From positions 124,001 through 188,000 of the forward strand of contig NZ_JAKMTB010000002.1 of the NCBI RefSeq assembly GCF_025772985.1: a DNA stretch of 64,000 nucleotides, in the 5' to 3' direction. The position numbers were made by a program, and so were the translations under genes. The DNA is from Campylobacter sp. CNRCH_2014_0184h (lineage in GTDB: Bacteria > Campylobacterota > Campylobacteria > Campylobacterales > Campylobacteraceae). Below are positions 37,279 to 46,939 of the stretch, in pieces; position 1 is the stretch's first letter, and the number at the start of each line of letters is the position of its first letter. A model generated the notes under the pieces. It did no database searches. It saw nothing but the letters and a program-made list of their open reading frames with translations, and was not told the DNA's origin.

Positions 37279-38346
37279 TCTATCAGCAAATTTTTGTCTA
37301 TTAGAAGTATAGACAAAGCTTAAAACTTCCGCCACTGCTTTAAAAAGCTCTGGTGGGATAAGATCATTTACCTCACATGCTTTATAAAGTTCTCTTGCTA
37401 AAGGAGGATTTTCATAAATCATCACATTATATTCATATGCCATATCTTTTATACGCAAAGCTAAAAAGTCCACTCCTTTAGCTAAAACTTTTGGTGCAGC
37501 TTCCTTAGAGCTATCATAACGCAAAGCAACCGCATAGTGAGTAGGGTTAGTAATCACCACATCAGCACTAGCGACATCTTGCACCATTCTGCGTCTTGCT
37601 GCTTCCATTTGCAAACGACGAATTCTTCCTTTTACCAAAGGATCTCCTTCGCTTTGTTTGTATTCATCTTTGATTTCTTGTTTGCTCATACGCAAATTTT
37701 TAAAGTACTGATACCTTACCAAAAGCACATCTAAAAGTCCAATAATCAAAAAAGCTATAATCACAATAGCCGCAAGTATAATAGCCTTATCCCTAAGCCA
37801 TAAAAGTTGTGGATAAATCGTATAAAGCTCCACTCTAGGAAGTTCTTTCATAAATTGTAATAAAAAAACAAAGGCTATTCCAAAAACCACTCCAACTTTA
37901 AGAGTAATTTTTAAAGCTTCAATGATTTTTTTCAAAGAAAAAAGATTTTTAAGACCATTAATAGGGTTAATTTTGTTAAAATTTGGAGTGATAGGCTTGG
38001 TGGTAAAAATAAAACCAAATTGCATTAAATTCCCAAGCACGCCTGCAACCATAATCGTTAAAGTAATAGGTAAAACCATAATAAACATTTCTATCATAGT
38101 TTTTATAATAATTTTTTGCAAGATTTTTAAATCAAGTTCTATACCTATAAAGCTTTGATAAAACCTATATAAACCACTAATTCTCTCACCTATAAAAGGT
38201 AGCATAAACAACACCACGACCACAGCTATAACAAGTACAGCCACAGCAGATGCATCTTGGCTTTTTGGAACATTACCCTCTTTACGAGCATCTTCTATTT
38301 TCTTGGACGTGGGTTCTTCTGTTTTTTCTTGATCATCAGCAGCCAT
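37270..38346 (-). CDS. flhB: FlhB, flagellar type III export switch protein
   Basis: A 358-residue protein with four N-terminal membrane helices (to about 210) and a cytoplasmic domain with the autocleavage site N267-P-T-H270. It is part of the export gate, and cleavage switches export from rod-hook to filament substrates. In Campylobacter FlhB also affects RpoN-dependent flagellar gene expression. Start MAADDQEKTEEPTSKK is typical. The motA, motB and fliFGH genes are in the same window. Confidence 0.95.
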   Translation of the reverse strand: MAADDQEKTEEPTSKKIEDARKEGNVPKSQDASAVAVLVIAVVVVLFMLPFIGERISGLYRFYQSFIGIELDLKILQKIIIKTMIEMFIMVLPITLTIMVAGVLGNLMQFGFIFTTKPITPNFNKINPINGLKNLFSLKKIIEALKITLKVGVVFGIAFVFLLQFMKELPRVELYTIYPQLLWLRDKAIILAAIVIIAFLIIGLLDVLLVRYQYFKNLRMSKQEIKDEYKQSEGDPLVKGRIRRLQMEAARRRMVQDVASADVVITNPTHYAVALRYDSSKEAAPKVLAKGVDFLALRIKDMAYEYNVMIYENPPLARELYKACEVNDLIPPELFKAVAEVLSFVYTSNRQKFADRLK

Positions 38347-38492
38347 AAAAAACCTTTAAATTTTTAAAGCAAAATTATAGCATTTAATCCACAAGTATCA
38401 ACAAATTTAAACTATTTTATTTGTTAAAAATTTTGATTTTAAATTTTAAAAGTATTAAATATAAAAATAAATGAGTAGAATAAATAAAATAT

Positions 38493-38518
38493 TAAAAGCC
38501 TACATAAGCAGGCTTTTA
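38493..38518 (-). terminator. Terminator of ahpC
   Basis: A 9-bp inverted repeat (TAAAAGCCT, 8-base loop, AGGCTTTTA) starts 5 bases past the ahpC stop on the minus strand and is followed by a T-rich run. The rest of the 176-base spacer to flhB is plain AT-rich sequence. Confidence 0.75.
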
Positions 38519-38522
38519 GTTT

Positions 38523-39119
38523 TTATAGTTTACTTTCGTTTTTGCTTAGATAATCAGCAACACCTTTAGGGTCAGCTTTCATACCTTCATCACCTTTGTT
38601 CCAGCCAGCTGGGCAAACTTCACCATGTTCATTAGTAAATAACATAGTATCAACCATTCTAATCATCTCATCAATGTTTCTTCCAAGTGGTAAGTCATTG
38701 ATCACTGCATGACGAATTGTTCCATCAGCATCAAGTAAGAAAGAACCTCTTAAAGCAACTGCCTCTTCAAATAAAACATCAAAATTTCTAGCGATTTGTT
38801 TAGTTAAGTCAGCTACTAAAGGAAATTTAACTTGACCTATACCACCTTGATTTACTGGCATATTTTTCCATGCAAAGTGAGAAAATTCATTATCGCAAGA
38901 TACGCCGATTACTTCAATACCTCTATCTTTAAAATCTTGATATCTTTTATCAAAAGCAATGATTTCAGATGGGCAAACAAAAGTAAAGTCTTTTGGATAG
39001 AAAAATACTACCGTGCCTTTTGGTCCTATATTTTTATAAAGATTAAAATCTTCAACTATTTGGTTATTTCCTAATACAGCTGGTGCTGTAAAATCAATAG
39101 CTTTTTTAGTAACTATCAT
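38523..39119 (-). CDS. ahpC: AhpC, alkyl hydroperoxide reductase (2-Cys peroxiredoxin)
   Basis: A 198-residue peroxiredoxin with the peroxidatic C49 in DFTFVCPSE and the resolving cysteine in GEVCPAGW near residue 170. It detoxifies peroxides and is important for oxygen tolerance in microaerophilic Campylobacter. No ahpF is present; thioredoxin is the likely reductant. In C. jejuni ahpC is repressed by PerR with iron, and perR is in this window at 58.2-58.6 kb. It is divergent from fdxA. Confidence 0.95.
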   Translation of the reverse strand: MIVTKKAIDFTAPAVLGNNQIVEDFNLYKNIGPKGTVVFFYPKDFTFVCPSEIIAFDKRYQDFKDRGIEVIGVSCDNEFSHFAWKNMPVNQGGIGQVKFPLVADLTKQIARNFDVLFEEAVALRGSFLLDADGTIRHAVINDLPLGRNIDEMIRMVDTMLFTNEHGEVCPAGWNKGDEGMKADPKGVADYLSKNESKL

Positions 39120-39150
39120 TTTTTATCTCCTAATTAATAAATTTTATTTG

Positions 39151-39173
39151 TAACAAAATAATATCATTTGTAA
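39151..39173. promoter_or_regulatory. AT-rich imperfect palindrome in the ahpC-fdxA gap, possible PerR/Fur site
   Basis: TAACAAAATAATATCATTTG and three more bases form an imperfect dyad (TAACAAAT-like arms) about 32-54 bases before ahpC and overlap its likely -10. The placement suits a repressor. The match to a PerR box is only suggestive. Confidence 0.3.
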
Positions 39174-39303
39174 ATTTAAAAATTTATTAATTGTGTAAAA
39201 TTATCCATAATTTAATTTTATTATCAAAATTAATAGATTTTAAGAATAAAATTAACACAATTTTGATAATCTTGCATTCAACATTAATATTAAGGAGTAA
39301 AAA

Positions 39304-39588
39304 ATGGCAGTTAAAATTACTGATATTTGTATAGCATGTGGTTCTTGTATAGATGAATGCCCAGTAAGTGCTATCGTAGATGATGCAAATAATCCTGAGG
39401 GCGAAGACAGATATTATGTTTATGCAGATAAATGTGTTGAATGTGTAGGACACAATGATCAACCAGCCTGTGCAAGTGCTTGCCCAACTGATGGTTGTAT
39501 TGTATGGAGTGATGTAGTAGGTGGTCAACCAAGTCGTGATAACATCGGTAGTGATTTAAGAGACGGTTCAACTCCAGTATTTGCTTAA
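39304..39588 (+). CDS. fdxA: FdxA, 2[4Fe-4S] ferredoxin
   Basis: A 94-residue ferredoxin with C9, C12, C15, C19 (CIACGSCIDEC) and C44, C47, C56, C60, the second motif having the 8-residue insertion seen in Alvin-type ferredoxins. It carries electrons in the cytoplasm. In C. jejuni fdxA is divergent from ahpC, is iron-induced and aids aerotolerance. A good ribosome site (AAGGAG) precedes the ATG. Confidence 0.93.
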   Translation: MAVKITDICIACGSCIDECPVSAIVDDANNPEGEDRYYVYADKCVECVGHNDQPACASACPTDGCIVWSDVVGGQPSRDNIGSDLRDGSTPVFA

Positions 39589-39598
39589 TAAATTTAAT

Positions 39599-39626
39599 GT
39601 AAGTATCTTGATTTCAAGTTACTTAC
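39599..39626 (+). terminator. Hairpin after fdxA
   Basis: GTAAGTA and TACTTAC enclose a second pair CTTGA/TCAAG, giving a near-complete 13-bp stem with one internal mismatch. It starts 11 bases after the fdxA stop. There is no long T-run after it, so it may stabilise the transcript rather than terminate it. Confidence 0.55.
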
Positions 39627-39676
39627 AAACCCTTCAATAACTCTAAACTTTTATATAAATTTAAAGCATTTTTTGG

Positions 39677-39682
39677 TATAAT
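39677..39682 (+). promoter_or_regulatory. -10 element (TATAAT) for ndk and the plsX cluster
   Basis: TTTTTTGG followed by TATAAT, 47 bases before the TTG start of ndk. It likely drives ndk through fabH, which are tightly packed. Confidence 0.6.
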
Positions 39683-39728
39683 TAGCTCTTTTATAAATAT
39701 AAAACTTATTTAAATTAAGGGGACGATT

Positions 39729-40142
39729 TTGGAAAAAACACTTTCTATTATTAAACCTGATGCAGTAAAAAAAGGTGTTATTGGTCAAATTTTAACACGC
39801 TTTGAAAACAATGGTCTAAGAATAGCAGCAACAAAAAAAATACAGCTTTCAGAAAAAGAAGCGCAAGAATTTTATGCTGTACACAAAGACAGACCTTTTT
39901 TTAAAGATTTAGTTGAATTTATGATCAGCGGTCCGGTTGTGGTTTCTGTTTTAGAAGGCGAAAATGCAGTGTTAAAAAACAGAGAATTAATGGGTGCTAC
40001 AAATCCAAAAGAAGCAGCTCCTGGTACTATTAGAGCAGATTTTGCAGATAGTATTGATGCAAATGCAGTTCATGGAAGTGATAGCTTAGAAAATGCAAAA
40101 ATTGAAATAGAATTTTTCTTTTCAAAAACTGAAATTTTATAA
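39729..40142 (+). CDS. ndk: Nucleoside diphosphate kinase
   Basis: A 137-residue enzyme with the phosphohistidine H115 in NAVHGSDS, the N-terminal [10 protein letters not shown] and the RADFADS segment. It balances nucleoside triphosphate pools. The start is TTG at 39729, giving the standard [10 protein letters not shown]; no ATG fits. The stop shares a base with the start of the next gene. Confidence 0.95.
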   Translation: MEKTLSIIKPDAVKKGVIGQILTRFENNGLRIAATKKIQLSEKEAQEFYAVHKDRPFFKDLVEFMISGPVVVSVLEGENAVLKNRELMGATNPKEAAPGTIRADFADSIDANAVHGSDSLENAKIEIEFFFSKTEIL

Positions 40143-40495
40143 TGAAAATTGCCTTTGCAAAACTTAGCTCTGTGGCTTATCCTTTTAAGCTAGATCTTGA
40201 TAATATAGTTTTTGAAGGAACTATTACAAAAGTTAATCCAAAATTAGCAAAAATAAAAGCTAATTTCAAAGGATTTACTTATAGAAACTGCGATCGATGT
40301 GGCGATGAAATAGAGCTTGAAATCGATCAAAATATAGAGCTTTTTGCAAGCGATGGAATTTTTAAAGATGAAAATAATACTTTAAGTGATACTATGGAGT
40401 TTTTTGACTCTCATATAGATTTAATAGAACTTGCCACAAGTGAGTTACAATCTTATTTAAGTGATTATTTTTATTGTAATAAATGTTTAAATTAA
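40142..40495 (+). CDS. DUF177/YceD-like protein
   Basis: A 117-residue protein with two C-x2-C pairs (CDRCGDE in the middle and YCNKC at the end) that could bind zinc. It stands before rpmF and plsX, the usual place of YceD/DUF177, a protein linked with 23S rRNA in other bacteria. Short and lysine-rich compared with E. coli YceD. The family call rests on context and the cysteine pattern. Confidence 0.75.
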   Translation: MKIAFAKLSSVAYPFKLDLDNIVFEGTITKVNPKLAKIKANFKGFTYRNCDRCGDEIELEIDQNIELFASDGIFKDENNTLSDTMEFFDSHIDLIELATSELQSYLSDYFYCNKCLN

Positions 40496-40509
40496 TAAAG
40501 GAGTAAAAA

Positions 40510-40656
40510 ATGGCAGTACCTAAGAGAAGAGTGAGTAAAACTCGTGCAGCAAAACGCAGAACTCATTATAAAGTTACCTTACCTATGCCTATAAAAGACA
40601 AAGATGGTAGCTATAAAATGCCTCACCGTGTAAATCCAGTAACTAAGGAATATTAA
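40510..40656 (+). CDS. rpmF: Ribosomal protein L32
   Basis: A 48-residue basic protein starting [19 protein letters not shown], the standard L32 N-terminus. It lacks the zinc-binding cysteines of some L32 forms. A strong AAAGGAG ribosome site lies 5 bases before the ATG. It is placed between the DUF177 gene and plsX as in most bacteria. Confidence 0.95.
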   Translation: MAVPKRRVSKTRAAKRRTHYKVTLPMPIKDKDGSYKMPHRVNPVTKEY

Positions 40657-40661
40657 TAACG

Positions 40662-41651
40662 ATGACAAGCATTGCTATTGATGCAATGGGTGGTGATTTT
40701 GGGGAAAAACCTATCATAGAAGGTGTGATTCAAGCTCTAAAAGAGCGTGAATTTAAAGCTATCTTGGTAGGGGATCCTCAAAAACTAAAAACCTTGATTC
40801 CTCAAGAATTAAACTCATACATAGAATACGAAGAAGCTTTTGATGTGTTTGCTATGGATGAAAATTCCACAGATGCACTAAAAAGAAAAGATAGTACTAT
40901 TTACAAAGCCATTGATTTAGTAAGAAATCAAAAAGCAAAAGCTGTTGTTTCTGCTGGGCATAGTGGAGCTACTATGAGTTTAGCTACATTAAGGCTTGGA
41001 AGATTAGCAAATATTGCTAGACCTGCAATTGCTACTTTAATGCCAAATATCCATTCAAGAACACTTGTACTAGATGTTGGAGCAAATGTTGATTGTAAAA
41101 GTGAGCATTTATTTCAATTTGCTATTATGGGTGAAGCCTATGCTAAAGAGATTTTAAAAATTGCCAAACCTAGAGTTGCTTTACTATCAAATGGCGAAGA
41201 AGAATGTAAGGGAAATGAGCTTACCAAAGAAACTCATCAACTCTTAAAACAACTTCCAAATTTTGTCGGAAATGCCGAAGGTAGAGATATCTTTAATGGT
41301 ACTATAGATGTATTAGTATGTGATGGATTTAATGGGAATATTTTGCTTAAAACAGGAGAAGGTGTAGCAAGTGTTATCACAAAGCTTCTAAAACAAGAAA
41401 TTCAAAAATCTTTTTTAGCAAAACTAGGCTATCTTTTAGCAAAACCAGCTTTTAATGAACTAAAAACTCATATTGACTATGAAGAATACGGTGGAGCTCC
41501 GCTTTTGGGTGTAAAAGAATGTGTCATTATAAGTCATGGAAAAAGTGGTCCAAAAGCTATAAAAAATGCTATTTTTCAAGCATTAAATTTCACACAATCA
41601 AATATAAATCAAACTATAGAAAAAGAACTTTCTAATTATGAAATCAACTAA
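40662..41651 (+). CDS. plsX: PlsX, phosphate acyltransferase
   Basis: A 329-residue protein starting [18 protein letters not shown], with [13 protein letters not shown] and [11 protein letters not shown] further in. PlsX makes acyl phosphate from acyl-ACP for PlsY in phospholipid synthesis. It follows rpmF by 5 bases and overlaps fabH by 14 bases. Confidence 0.95.
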   Translation: MTSIAIDAMGGDFGEKPIIEGVIQALKEREFKAILVGDPQKLKTLIPQELNSYIEYEEAFDVFAMDENSTDALKRKDSTIYKAIDLVRNQKAKAVVSAGHSGATMSLATLRLGRLANIARPAIATLMPNIHSRTLVLDVGANVDCKSEHLFQFAIMGEAYAKEILKIAKPRVALLSNGEEECKGNELTKETHQLLKQLPNFVGNAEGRDIFNGTIDVLVCDGFNGNILLKTGEGVASVITKLLKQEIQKSFLAKLGYLLAKPAFNELKTHIDYEEYGGAPLLGVKECVIISHGKSGPKAIKNAIFQALNFTQSNINQTIEKELSNYEIN

Positions 41652-42621
41652 AGCTTCCTTAAAAAGTATAGCTTCTTATATCCCTACAAAAACTCTGAGT
41701 AATTTTGACTTAGAAAAAATGGTTCAAACTAGTAATGAATGGATATTAAGAAGAACTGGTATAGAACAAAGACACATAGCAAATGATGATGAGAATACAA
41801 GCGATCTTGGTACTAAAGCAGCTATTAAAGCCATACAAAGAGCTAATTTAAATCCTCAAGATATAGATGCGATCATCGTAGCTACTTTAAGCCCTGATTA
41901 TTTTACCATGCCATCAACTGCATGTAAAATCGCTCATAATTTGGGCTTAAAAAATATCACCGCTTTTGATATTTCTGCCGCATGCTCAGGATTTATTTAT
42001 CTTTTAGAGCTTGCAAAATCTATGGTTGAAAGTGGTACTAAAAAAAATGTATTAATCATAGGAGCTGAAAAAATTAGTTCTATTATGGATTATACTGATA
42101 GAAGCATTTGCGTGCTATTTGGCGATGGAGCTGGGGCTGGAATTGTATCTTTAGATGATAATTTTCCTATTATAGACACTCATACTGCAAGCGATGGGGA
42201 ATTTGGAGATTTATTAATGACTCAAAGAGCTCAAAAAAGCAGTATCTGCTCTCCACTTTCCATGCAAATGAAAGGAAATGAGGTATTTAAAATCGCGGTG
42301 AATACTCTAAGTAATGATGTTATTGAAATTCTTGCAAAAAACAATATAAAAAGTGAAGAAATTGATCTTTTTATACCTCATCAAGCTAATTTAAGAATTA
42401 TCAAAGCCGTACAAGAAAAATTAAATTTTACAGATGAACAATGCGTAGTTACTGTCCAAAAATATGGCAATACCTCAGCTGCTTCAATTCCTATGGCAAT
42501 GAATGATGCTTACGAACAAGGTCGTTTAAAACAAGGTTCTTTAATATTGCTTGATGCTTTTGGTGGTGGTTTCACTTGGGGTTCAGCATTATTTCGTTTT
42601 GGTGGAGAAAATAACAAATAA
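41638..42621 (+). CDS. fabH: FabH, beta-ketoacyl-ACP synthase III
   Basis: The 327-residue housekeeping KAS III has C116 in ISAACSGF, a histidine in IPHQANLR and an asparagine in YGNTSAAS. It starts fatty acid synthesis from acetyl-CoA and malonyl-ACP. Gene order DUF177-rpmF-plsX-fabH is ancient and conserved. Compare the divergent KAS III at 17.5 kb, which belongs to the glycan module. Confidence 0.95.
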   Translation: MKSTKASLKSIASYIPTKTLSNFDLEKMVQTSNEWILRRTGIEQRHIANDDENTSDLGTKAAIKAIQRANLNPQDIDAIIVATLSPDYFTMPSTACKIAHNLGLKNITAFDISAACSGFIYLLELAKSMVESGTKKNVLIIGAEKISSIMDYTDRSICVLFGDGAGAGIVSLDDNFPIIDTHTASDGEFGDLLMTQRAQKSSICSPLSMQMKGNEVFKIAVNTLSNDVIEILAKNNIKSEEIDLFIPHQANLRIIKAVQEKLNFTDEQCVVTVQKYGNTSAASIPMAMNDAYEQGRLKQGSLILLDAFGGGFTWGSALFRFGGENNK

Positions 42622-42640
42622 GTAAAAACTTATTTGTTAT
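42611..42640. terminator. Bidirectional terminator between fabH and motB
   Basis: A perfect 13-bp inverted repeat (ATAACAAATAAGT, 4-base loop, ACTTATTTGTTAT) spans the fabH stop and the end of motB, two convergent genes. Confidence 0.85.
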
Positions 42641-43370
42641 TAAAAGCTCCAATTTGATCTAACACTGACTTTCTAGTTTGATTATCTGAAGAATCTACGC
42701 GGATATAAAATTCAACTCTATTGTTTATTTCATCTTCTTTGTTTGCACTCAAAGGATAATTTTCACCAAAACTAACCACTATAAGTTGAGCTGGATTAAT
42801 TCCTCTAGTAATCAAATAATCAGCCACAACTTGAGCTCTTTTACTTGCTAAATCAAAATTTCTTTTAGGATCTTTATCACTTGCATCAGTATAACCTCTA
42901 AGTTCTATTTGAGCTTGTTTTGGCATTCTTTTTAAAACTTCGCTAATACGTTTTAGAAAATCTTGCACATCAGCTGAATCAATTTGTGTACTACCCCTAG
43001 CAAATTCAACCCTTGCAGGCAAATTTAAAACGATATTATTTTCTCTTTGATCTAATGCTGCTTTTAATTTTTCTATATTTTCTTGTTGGGTGATACTTAA
43101 TTTTTTAAGCTTTTCAAGCTCTTCAACATTTGCATTAGATGGTGCACTGTATTTATTATGCACTTCACTTTCTTTTTCTAAAGGATTTGAAGCAGTAAAT
43201 TCAAAAATTTTAACAAATTCAGTTTTTAAAGCCTCAGTTTTAGCGGGGTTACTTTCAGAAATCGCCCAAAGAGCAATAAAAAGCGCCAAAAGCAAACTTA
43301 AAAAGTCTGCATAAGGCACAGCCCATTTTTCACCTGCTGGACATTCTGGACATTTATGTTTTTTTCCCAT
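42630..43370 (-). CDS. motB: MotB, flagellar stator protein
   Basis: A 246-residue protein with one N-terminal membrane helix that carries the proton-binding D22 (PYADFLSLLLAL), a plug and linker region, and a C-terminal OmpA-like peptidoglycan-binding domain (ELRGYTDAS, ASKRAQVVADYL, NRVEFYI). With MotA it forms the stator. It is 10 bases downstream of motA. An unusual C-x2-C (KCPEC) is present at the N-terminus. Confidence 0.95.
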   Translation of the reverse strand: MGKKHKCPECPAGEKWAVPYADFLSLLLALFIALWAISESNPAKTEALKTEFVKIFEFTASNPLEKESEVHNKYSAPSNANVEELEKLKKLSITQQENIEKLKAALDQRENNIVLNLPARVEFARGSTQIDSADVQDFLKRISEVLKRMPKQAQIELRGYTDASDKDPKRNFDLASKRAQVVADYLITRGINPAQLIVVSFGENYPLSANKEDEINNRVEFYIRVDSSDNQTRKSVLDQIGAFNNK

Positions 43371-43380
43371 TTTTTAACTC

Positions 43381-44154
43381 TTACTTATCAAATTGAGAAA
43401 TTCTAGGCTCACCTTGTCCAAGGTAATTAAACAATTTAGCCTCTAAATCTCTAGGGTTAGCTCCCTCTGCAATACTTACTATAGCATGTGAGATCACTAT
43501 CCTTTCTTTAATGAGCTCATGAGCATTAGCTTTGATTTTATGACCCCAAGGTCCAAATAAAGCATAAGCACCAAAAATCCCAGTTACCGTTGCAGTAAAT
43601 GCTCCTGCAATACCTGCTGCCATAGCTTGAGGATCATCTAAAAGTTGCAAAGCAAGCATAAGTCCCATAACCGCACCAACAAGTCCCATAGTAGGACAAG
43701 TCTCACCAAAACGGATCCAGTATTCTGCCGTTTCTTTGTAATATTCTTCCATTTCCTCTATTTGGATTTCCATACTTTCTTTAATCTCTTCTACGCTCTT
43801 ACCATCAACCATCATCATCATGGTTTCTTTTAAAAACTCATTATCAATTTCATTAGTTTTTGACTCTAAAGCCAAAAGCCCATCTCTTCTTGCTATGATA
43901 GAGTATTCTACAAGCTCAGCTATCCTTTGACTTAAATTTACCCCCGCACCTTTAAAGGCAAGTTTTAATTCTTTATAAGCTGCTTTAACAAATTTTTTAT
44001 GAGTTGCTGTCATCGCACAAAAAGCCGCAGTTGGAACCACGATCAAAAATGAACTTAAATGCAAAACATGCAAAGGGTTACCACCCTCTAAAATATCCCC
44101 CACAGAAATACTAACAACAGCTAATACCATCCCAAGTATGGTTGAAAGATCCAT
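43381..44154 (-). CDS. motA: MotA, flagellar stator protein
   Basis: A 257-residue protein with four membrane helices. The cytoplasmic loop has RRDGLLALE with the conserved Arg and Glu that contact FliG, and TCPTMGLVGAVMGL precedes the third helix. FliG is encoded in the same window at 61.3 kb. motA and motB form an operon immediately downstream of polA on the same strand (12-base gap). Confidence 0.95.
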   Translation of the reverse strand: MDLSTILGMVLAVVSISVGDILEGGNPLHVLHLSSFLIVVPTAAFCAMTATHKKFVKAAYKELKLAFKGAGVNLSQRIAELVEYSIIARRDGLLALESKTNEIDNEFLKETMMMMVDGKSVEEIKESMEIQIEEMEEYYKETAEYWIRFGETCPTMGLVGAVMGLMLALQLLDDPQAMAAGIAGAFTATVTGIFGAYALFGPWGHKIKANAHELIKERIVISHAIVSIAEGANPRDLEAKLFNYLGQGEPRISQFDK

Positions 44155-44166
44155 TAATTATTCTCC

Positions 44167-46806
44167 TTATTTTAATGCGCCCCAATTTTTGGCAATACTT
44201 GATGAAGTTTTTAATTTAACTTTTAATTTTACAATATTTTCCATAATATCACTAGCATTTTTTGCAAATTCCTCACAAAGTTCATCTTTTACTTCAAAAA
44301 TAAGCTCATCATGGATTTGTAAAATCAAGCGTTTATTCTCATCTAAATCTTTTGCAATTTCTATCATTGCAAGTTTTATTATATCGGCAGCAGAACCTTG
44401 AAGTGTAGAGTTAATGCTCTCTCTTTCATACATTGCCACATGCATAGGCTTTGCATTTTCAAAGTCAAAATAACGCTTACGGCCTAGTAAAGTCTTTATA
44501 AAACCATTTTGCTTAGCTTCATTTTTTACCTTTTCAAAATAAGTTTTTATACTAGTAAAATTCTCAAAATATTTTTCAATATATTCTTTAGCCAACTTTG
44601 CTTCTATTTTTAAATTTTGACTCAAAGTCTTATAACCCATACCATAAATAAGACCAAAATTTATACTTTTAGCAATACTTCTTGTCTCATAATCACTACG
44701 GTTAAAAATCATAATAGCAGTTTTTGCATGAATATCCTCATTGTTTGAAAACGCTTCTAATAATTTCTCATCTTCACTAAAATGCGCTAGCATTCTAAGC
44801 TCAATTTGTGAATAATCAAGCGAGATAAAACTAAATCCTTCTTTTGCTACAAAACAAGATTTATAATCTTTAGCATATTGACCATGCGCAGGGATATTTT
44901 GCAAATTTGGATCTTTTGATGAAAGGCGTCCCGTGGCTGTTCCTGTTTGTAAAAAGCTTGAATAAATTCTTGAGTTTTCATCTTTTTTAGCTAATTTCAA
45001 CAAAGGTTCACAATAAGTGGAAACTAATTTAGCAAGCTCTCTATAAGCTAAAATTTCTCTCACAATCGGATGTTCATCTAAAATAGCATTTAAAACCTTT
45101 TCATCAGTAGAATATCCTGTTTTGCTTTTTTTACCACTTGGTAGCTTTAGTTTTTCAAATAAAATATCCCCTACTTGTTTTGGAGAATTAATATTAAATT
45201 TTTCACCTGCTAAATCATATATTTTTTCACTAAGTATTTTTATATCTTGATTAAAACTTTGCATTAGGCTTTCAAGCTTTTGAGTATCAAGTTTAATGCC
45301 ATTATTTTCCATCATAATAAGCACTTTGATAAATTCAAACTCACTTTTTTGCGCAAGCTCAAACAAAGGCTTTTCTAAATTTTTTAAAAAATACAAATAA
45401 AATCTTAAAGCAACATAAGCATCCTCGGCTGCATATTTACAAGCTTTTTCTATATCCACCCCTGCAAAGCTTTCTCCTTTTTTTACCAAGTCTTCAAAAT
45501 GCAAAGTCTCATAATCAAACAATCTTTTTGCTAAATCATCCATATTTACACGCAAACTTGGCTCTTTAAGCCATGCAAGTATCATAGTATCAGCATAGTT
45601 TTTTGGAGGAAGTAAATTAAAATTGTTTTTTATAATCTCAAAATCATATTTAAGATTATGACCTATAACCATGCTTTGATAGATTTTTTCTATACCCTTT
45701 TTAGCTACTTGCATAGAAATTTGCTTACAAACACCTAAATAATCATGTGCAAGTGGCACATAAAAAGCTTCACTTTCATGAAAACAAAAACTAAACCCTA
45801 CTATCTTTGCTTCTTTAGTATCTAAGCCCGTAGTTTCAGTGTCAAAAGCAACAATGCTTTGATCATCAATTTTTTCTAAAATTTCAAATAATTCTTTCTC
45901 ATCTAAAATTAATCTTGCATTAAATCCTAAATTTTTATCTTTATTAGTAGGATTAGTACGTAGTTTTTTTAATAAAGCATTTAATTCATAATGCTCCAAA
46001 ATATCCATAATCTTAAGCAAGGGCTCATCTTTTGGATACTTACAATTTAAAAGCATATCTTTTACATCTAAATTTTCATACAAAGAAGCAAGTTTTTTGC
46101 TTAAAAAGGCATTTTCTTTGCCCTCAAGCAATAAATTACGACTTCTTTCATTACGCACTAGTGTTAAGTTTTCATAGATTCCCTCAATGCTTTCAAACTC
46201 ATCAAGTAAATTCTTAGCTCCCTTAGCACCAATTCCTTTTACCCCTGGGATATTATCTGAGCTATCTCCACATAGAGCTAAAAAATCTCTTATTTGGCTA
46301 GGTTTTACCCCATATTTTTCTAAACACCCTGCTTCATTATAATCATTTTTTGAAATAGGACTATAAATACTAACTTTATCATCTTTTATAAGTTGATACA
46401 AATCTTTATCTTGAGTAATAATTCTTATAAAAATATCCTTATTTTCACACTCTTTAACCAAAGATGCGATGATATCATCAGCCTCATATCCTTCGCAAGA
46501 AAAACTTGAAAAACCCATTTTTTCTATCATTTGAATGCAAATTGGAATTTGAGCTAATAAATCAGGTGGAGGTGGAGTGCGGTTGATTTTATAATTTGGA
46601 TCAATTTCACTTCTAAAAGTTTTTCCTTTACTATCAAGAGCAAAAATAATCATATCACTAGGATGATCATTTTTCAAACTATAAATAAAATTAGCAAAAC
46701 CGCTAATCATATTACTAGCTTCGCCTTTTGAATTTTTCAAACCCTTTAAAGCATAAAAAAGTCTAAAGAAAAAGCCAAAAGTATCAATTATCGTTAAAGT
46801 TTTCAT
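44167..46806 (-). CDS. polA: DNA polymerase I
   Basis: An 879-residue family A polymerase with three parts: 5'-3' nuclease (about 1-280), 3'-5' exonuclease with DTETTGLD and YAAEDAYV intact, and polymerase with motif A LDYSQIELR, motif B SIAKSINFGLIYGMG and motif C QIHDELIFE. It fills gaps and removes primers. I start at 46806 (MKTLTIIDTFG) with a purine-rich site upstream; a longer reading adds 9 residues of no family character. It is on the same strand as motA. Confidence 0.95.
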   Translation of the reverse strand: MKTLTIIDTFGFFFRLFYALKGLKNSKGEASNMISGFANFIYSLKNDHPSDMIIFALDSKGKTFRSEIDPNYKINRTPPPPDLLAQIPICIQMIEKMGFSSFSCEGYEADDIIASLVKECENKDIFIRIITQDKDLYQLIKDDKVSIYSPISKNDYNEAGCLEKYGVKPSQIRDFLALCGDSSDNIPGVKGIGAKGAKNLLDEFESIEGIYENLTLVRNERSRNLLLEGKENAFLSKKLASLYENLDVKDMLLNCKYPKDEPLLKIMDILEHYELNALLKKLRTNPTNKDKNLGFNARLILDEKELFEILEKIDDQSIVAFDTETTGLDTKEAKIVGFSFCFHESEAFYVPLAHDYLGVCKQISMQVAKKGIEKIYQSMVIGHNLKYDFEIIKNNFNLLPPKNYADTMILAWLKEPSLRVNMDDLAKRLFDYETLHFEDLVKKGESFAGVDIEKACKYAAEDAYVALRFYLYFLKNLEKPLFELAQKSEFEFIKVLIMMENNGIKLDTQKLESLMQSFNQDIKILSEKIYDLAGEKFNINSPKQVGDILFEKLKLPSGKKSKTGYSTDEKVLNAILDEHPIVREILAYRELAKLVSTYCEPLLKLAKKDENSRIYSSFLQTGTATGRLSSKDPNLQNIPAHGQYAKDYKSCFVAKEGFSFISLDYSQIELRMLAHFSEDEKLLEAFSNNEDIHAKTAIMIFNRSDYETRSIAKSINFGLIYGMGYKTLSQNLKIEAKLAKEYIEKYFENFTSIKTYFEKVKNEAKQNGFIKTLLGRKRYFDFENAKPMHVAMYERESINSTLQGSAADIIKLAMIEIAKDLDENKRLILQIHDELIFEVKDELCEEFAKNASDIMENIVKLKVKLKTSSSIAKNWGALK

Positions 46807-46939
46807 TTTTTTCCTATATATAAAAAATAACAATAATTATCGCCCAAAATTATTTAAAAGTCGGTAAAAAGTATTAAATTTCCATTTTAAGCATTTTAGA
46901 TAAAATTATCATTTTGAAATTTCAAATAAAGGTTTAATC

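Noticed and set aside
38347-38492. Small RNA or short gene in the flhB-ahpC gap
   Set aside because: Only plain AT-rich sequence plus the ahpC terminator; no frame with a ribosome site.
46807-46833. Longer polA start at 46833
   Set aside because: The extra nine residues are hydrophobic and not typical; the ATG at 46806 begins the conserved sequence and has a purine-rich site.
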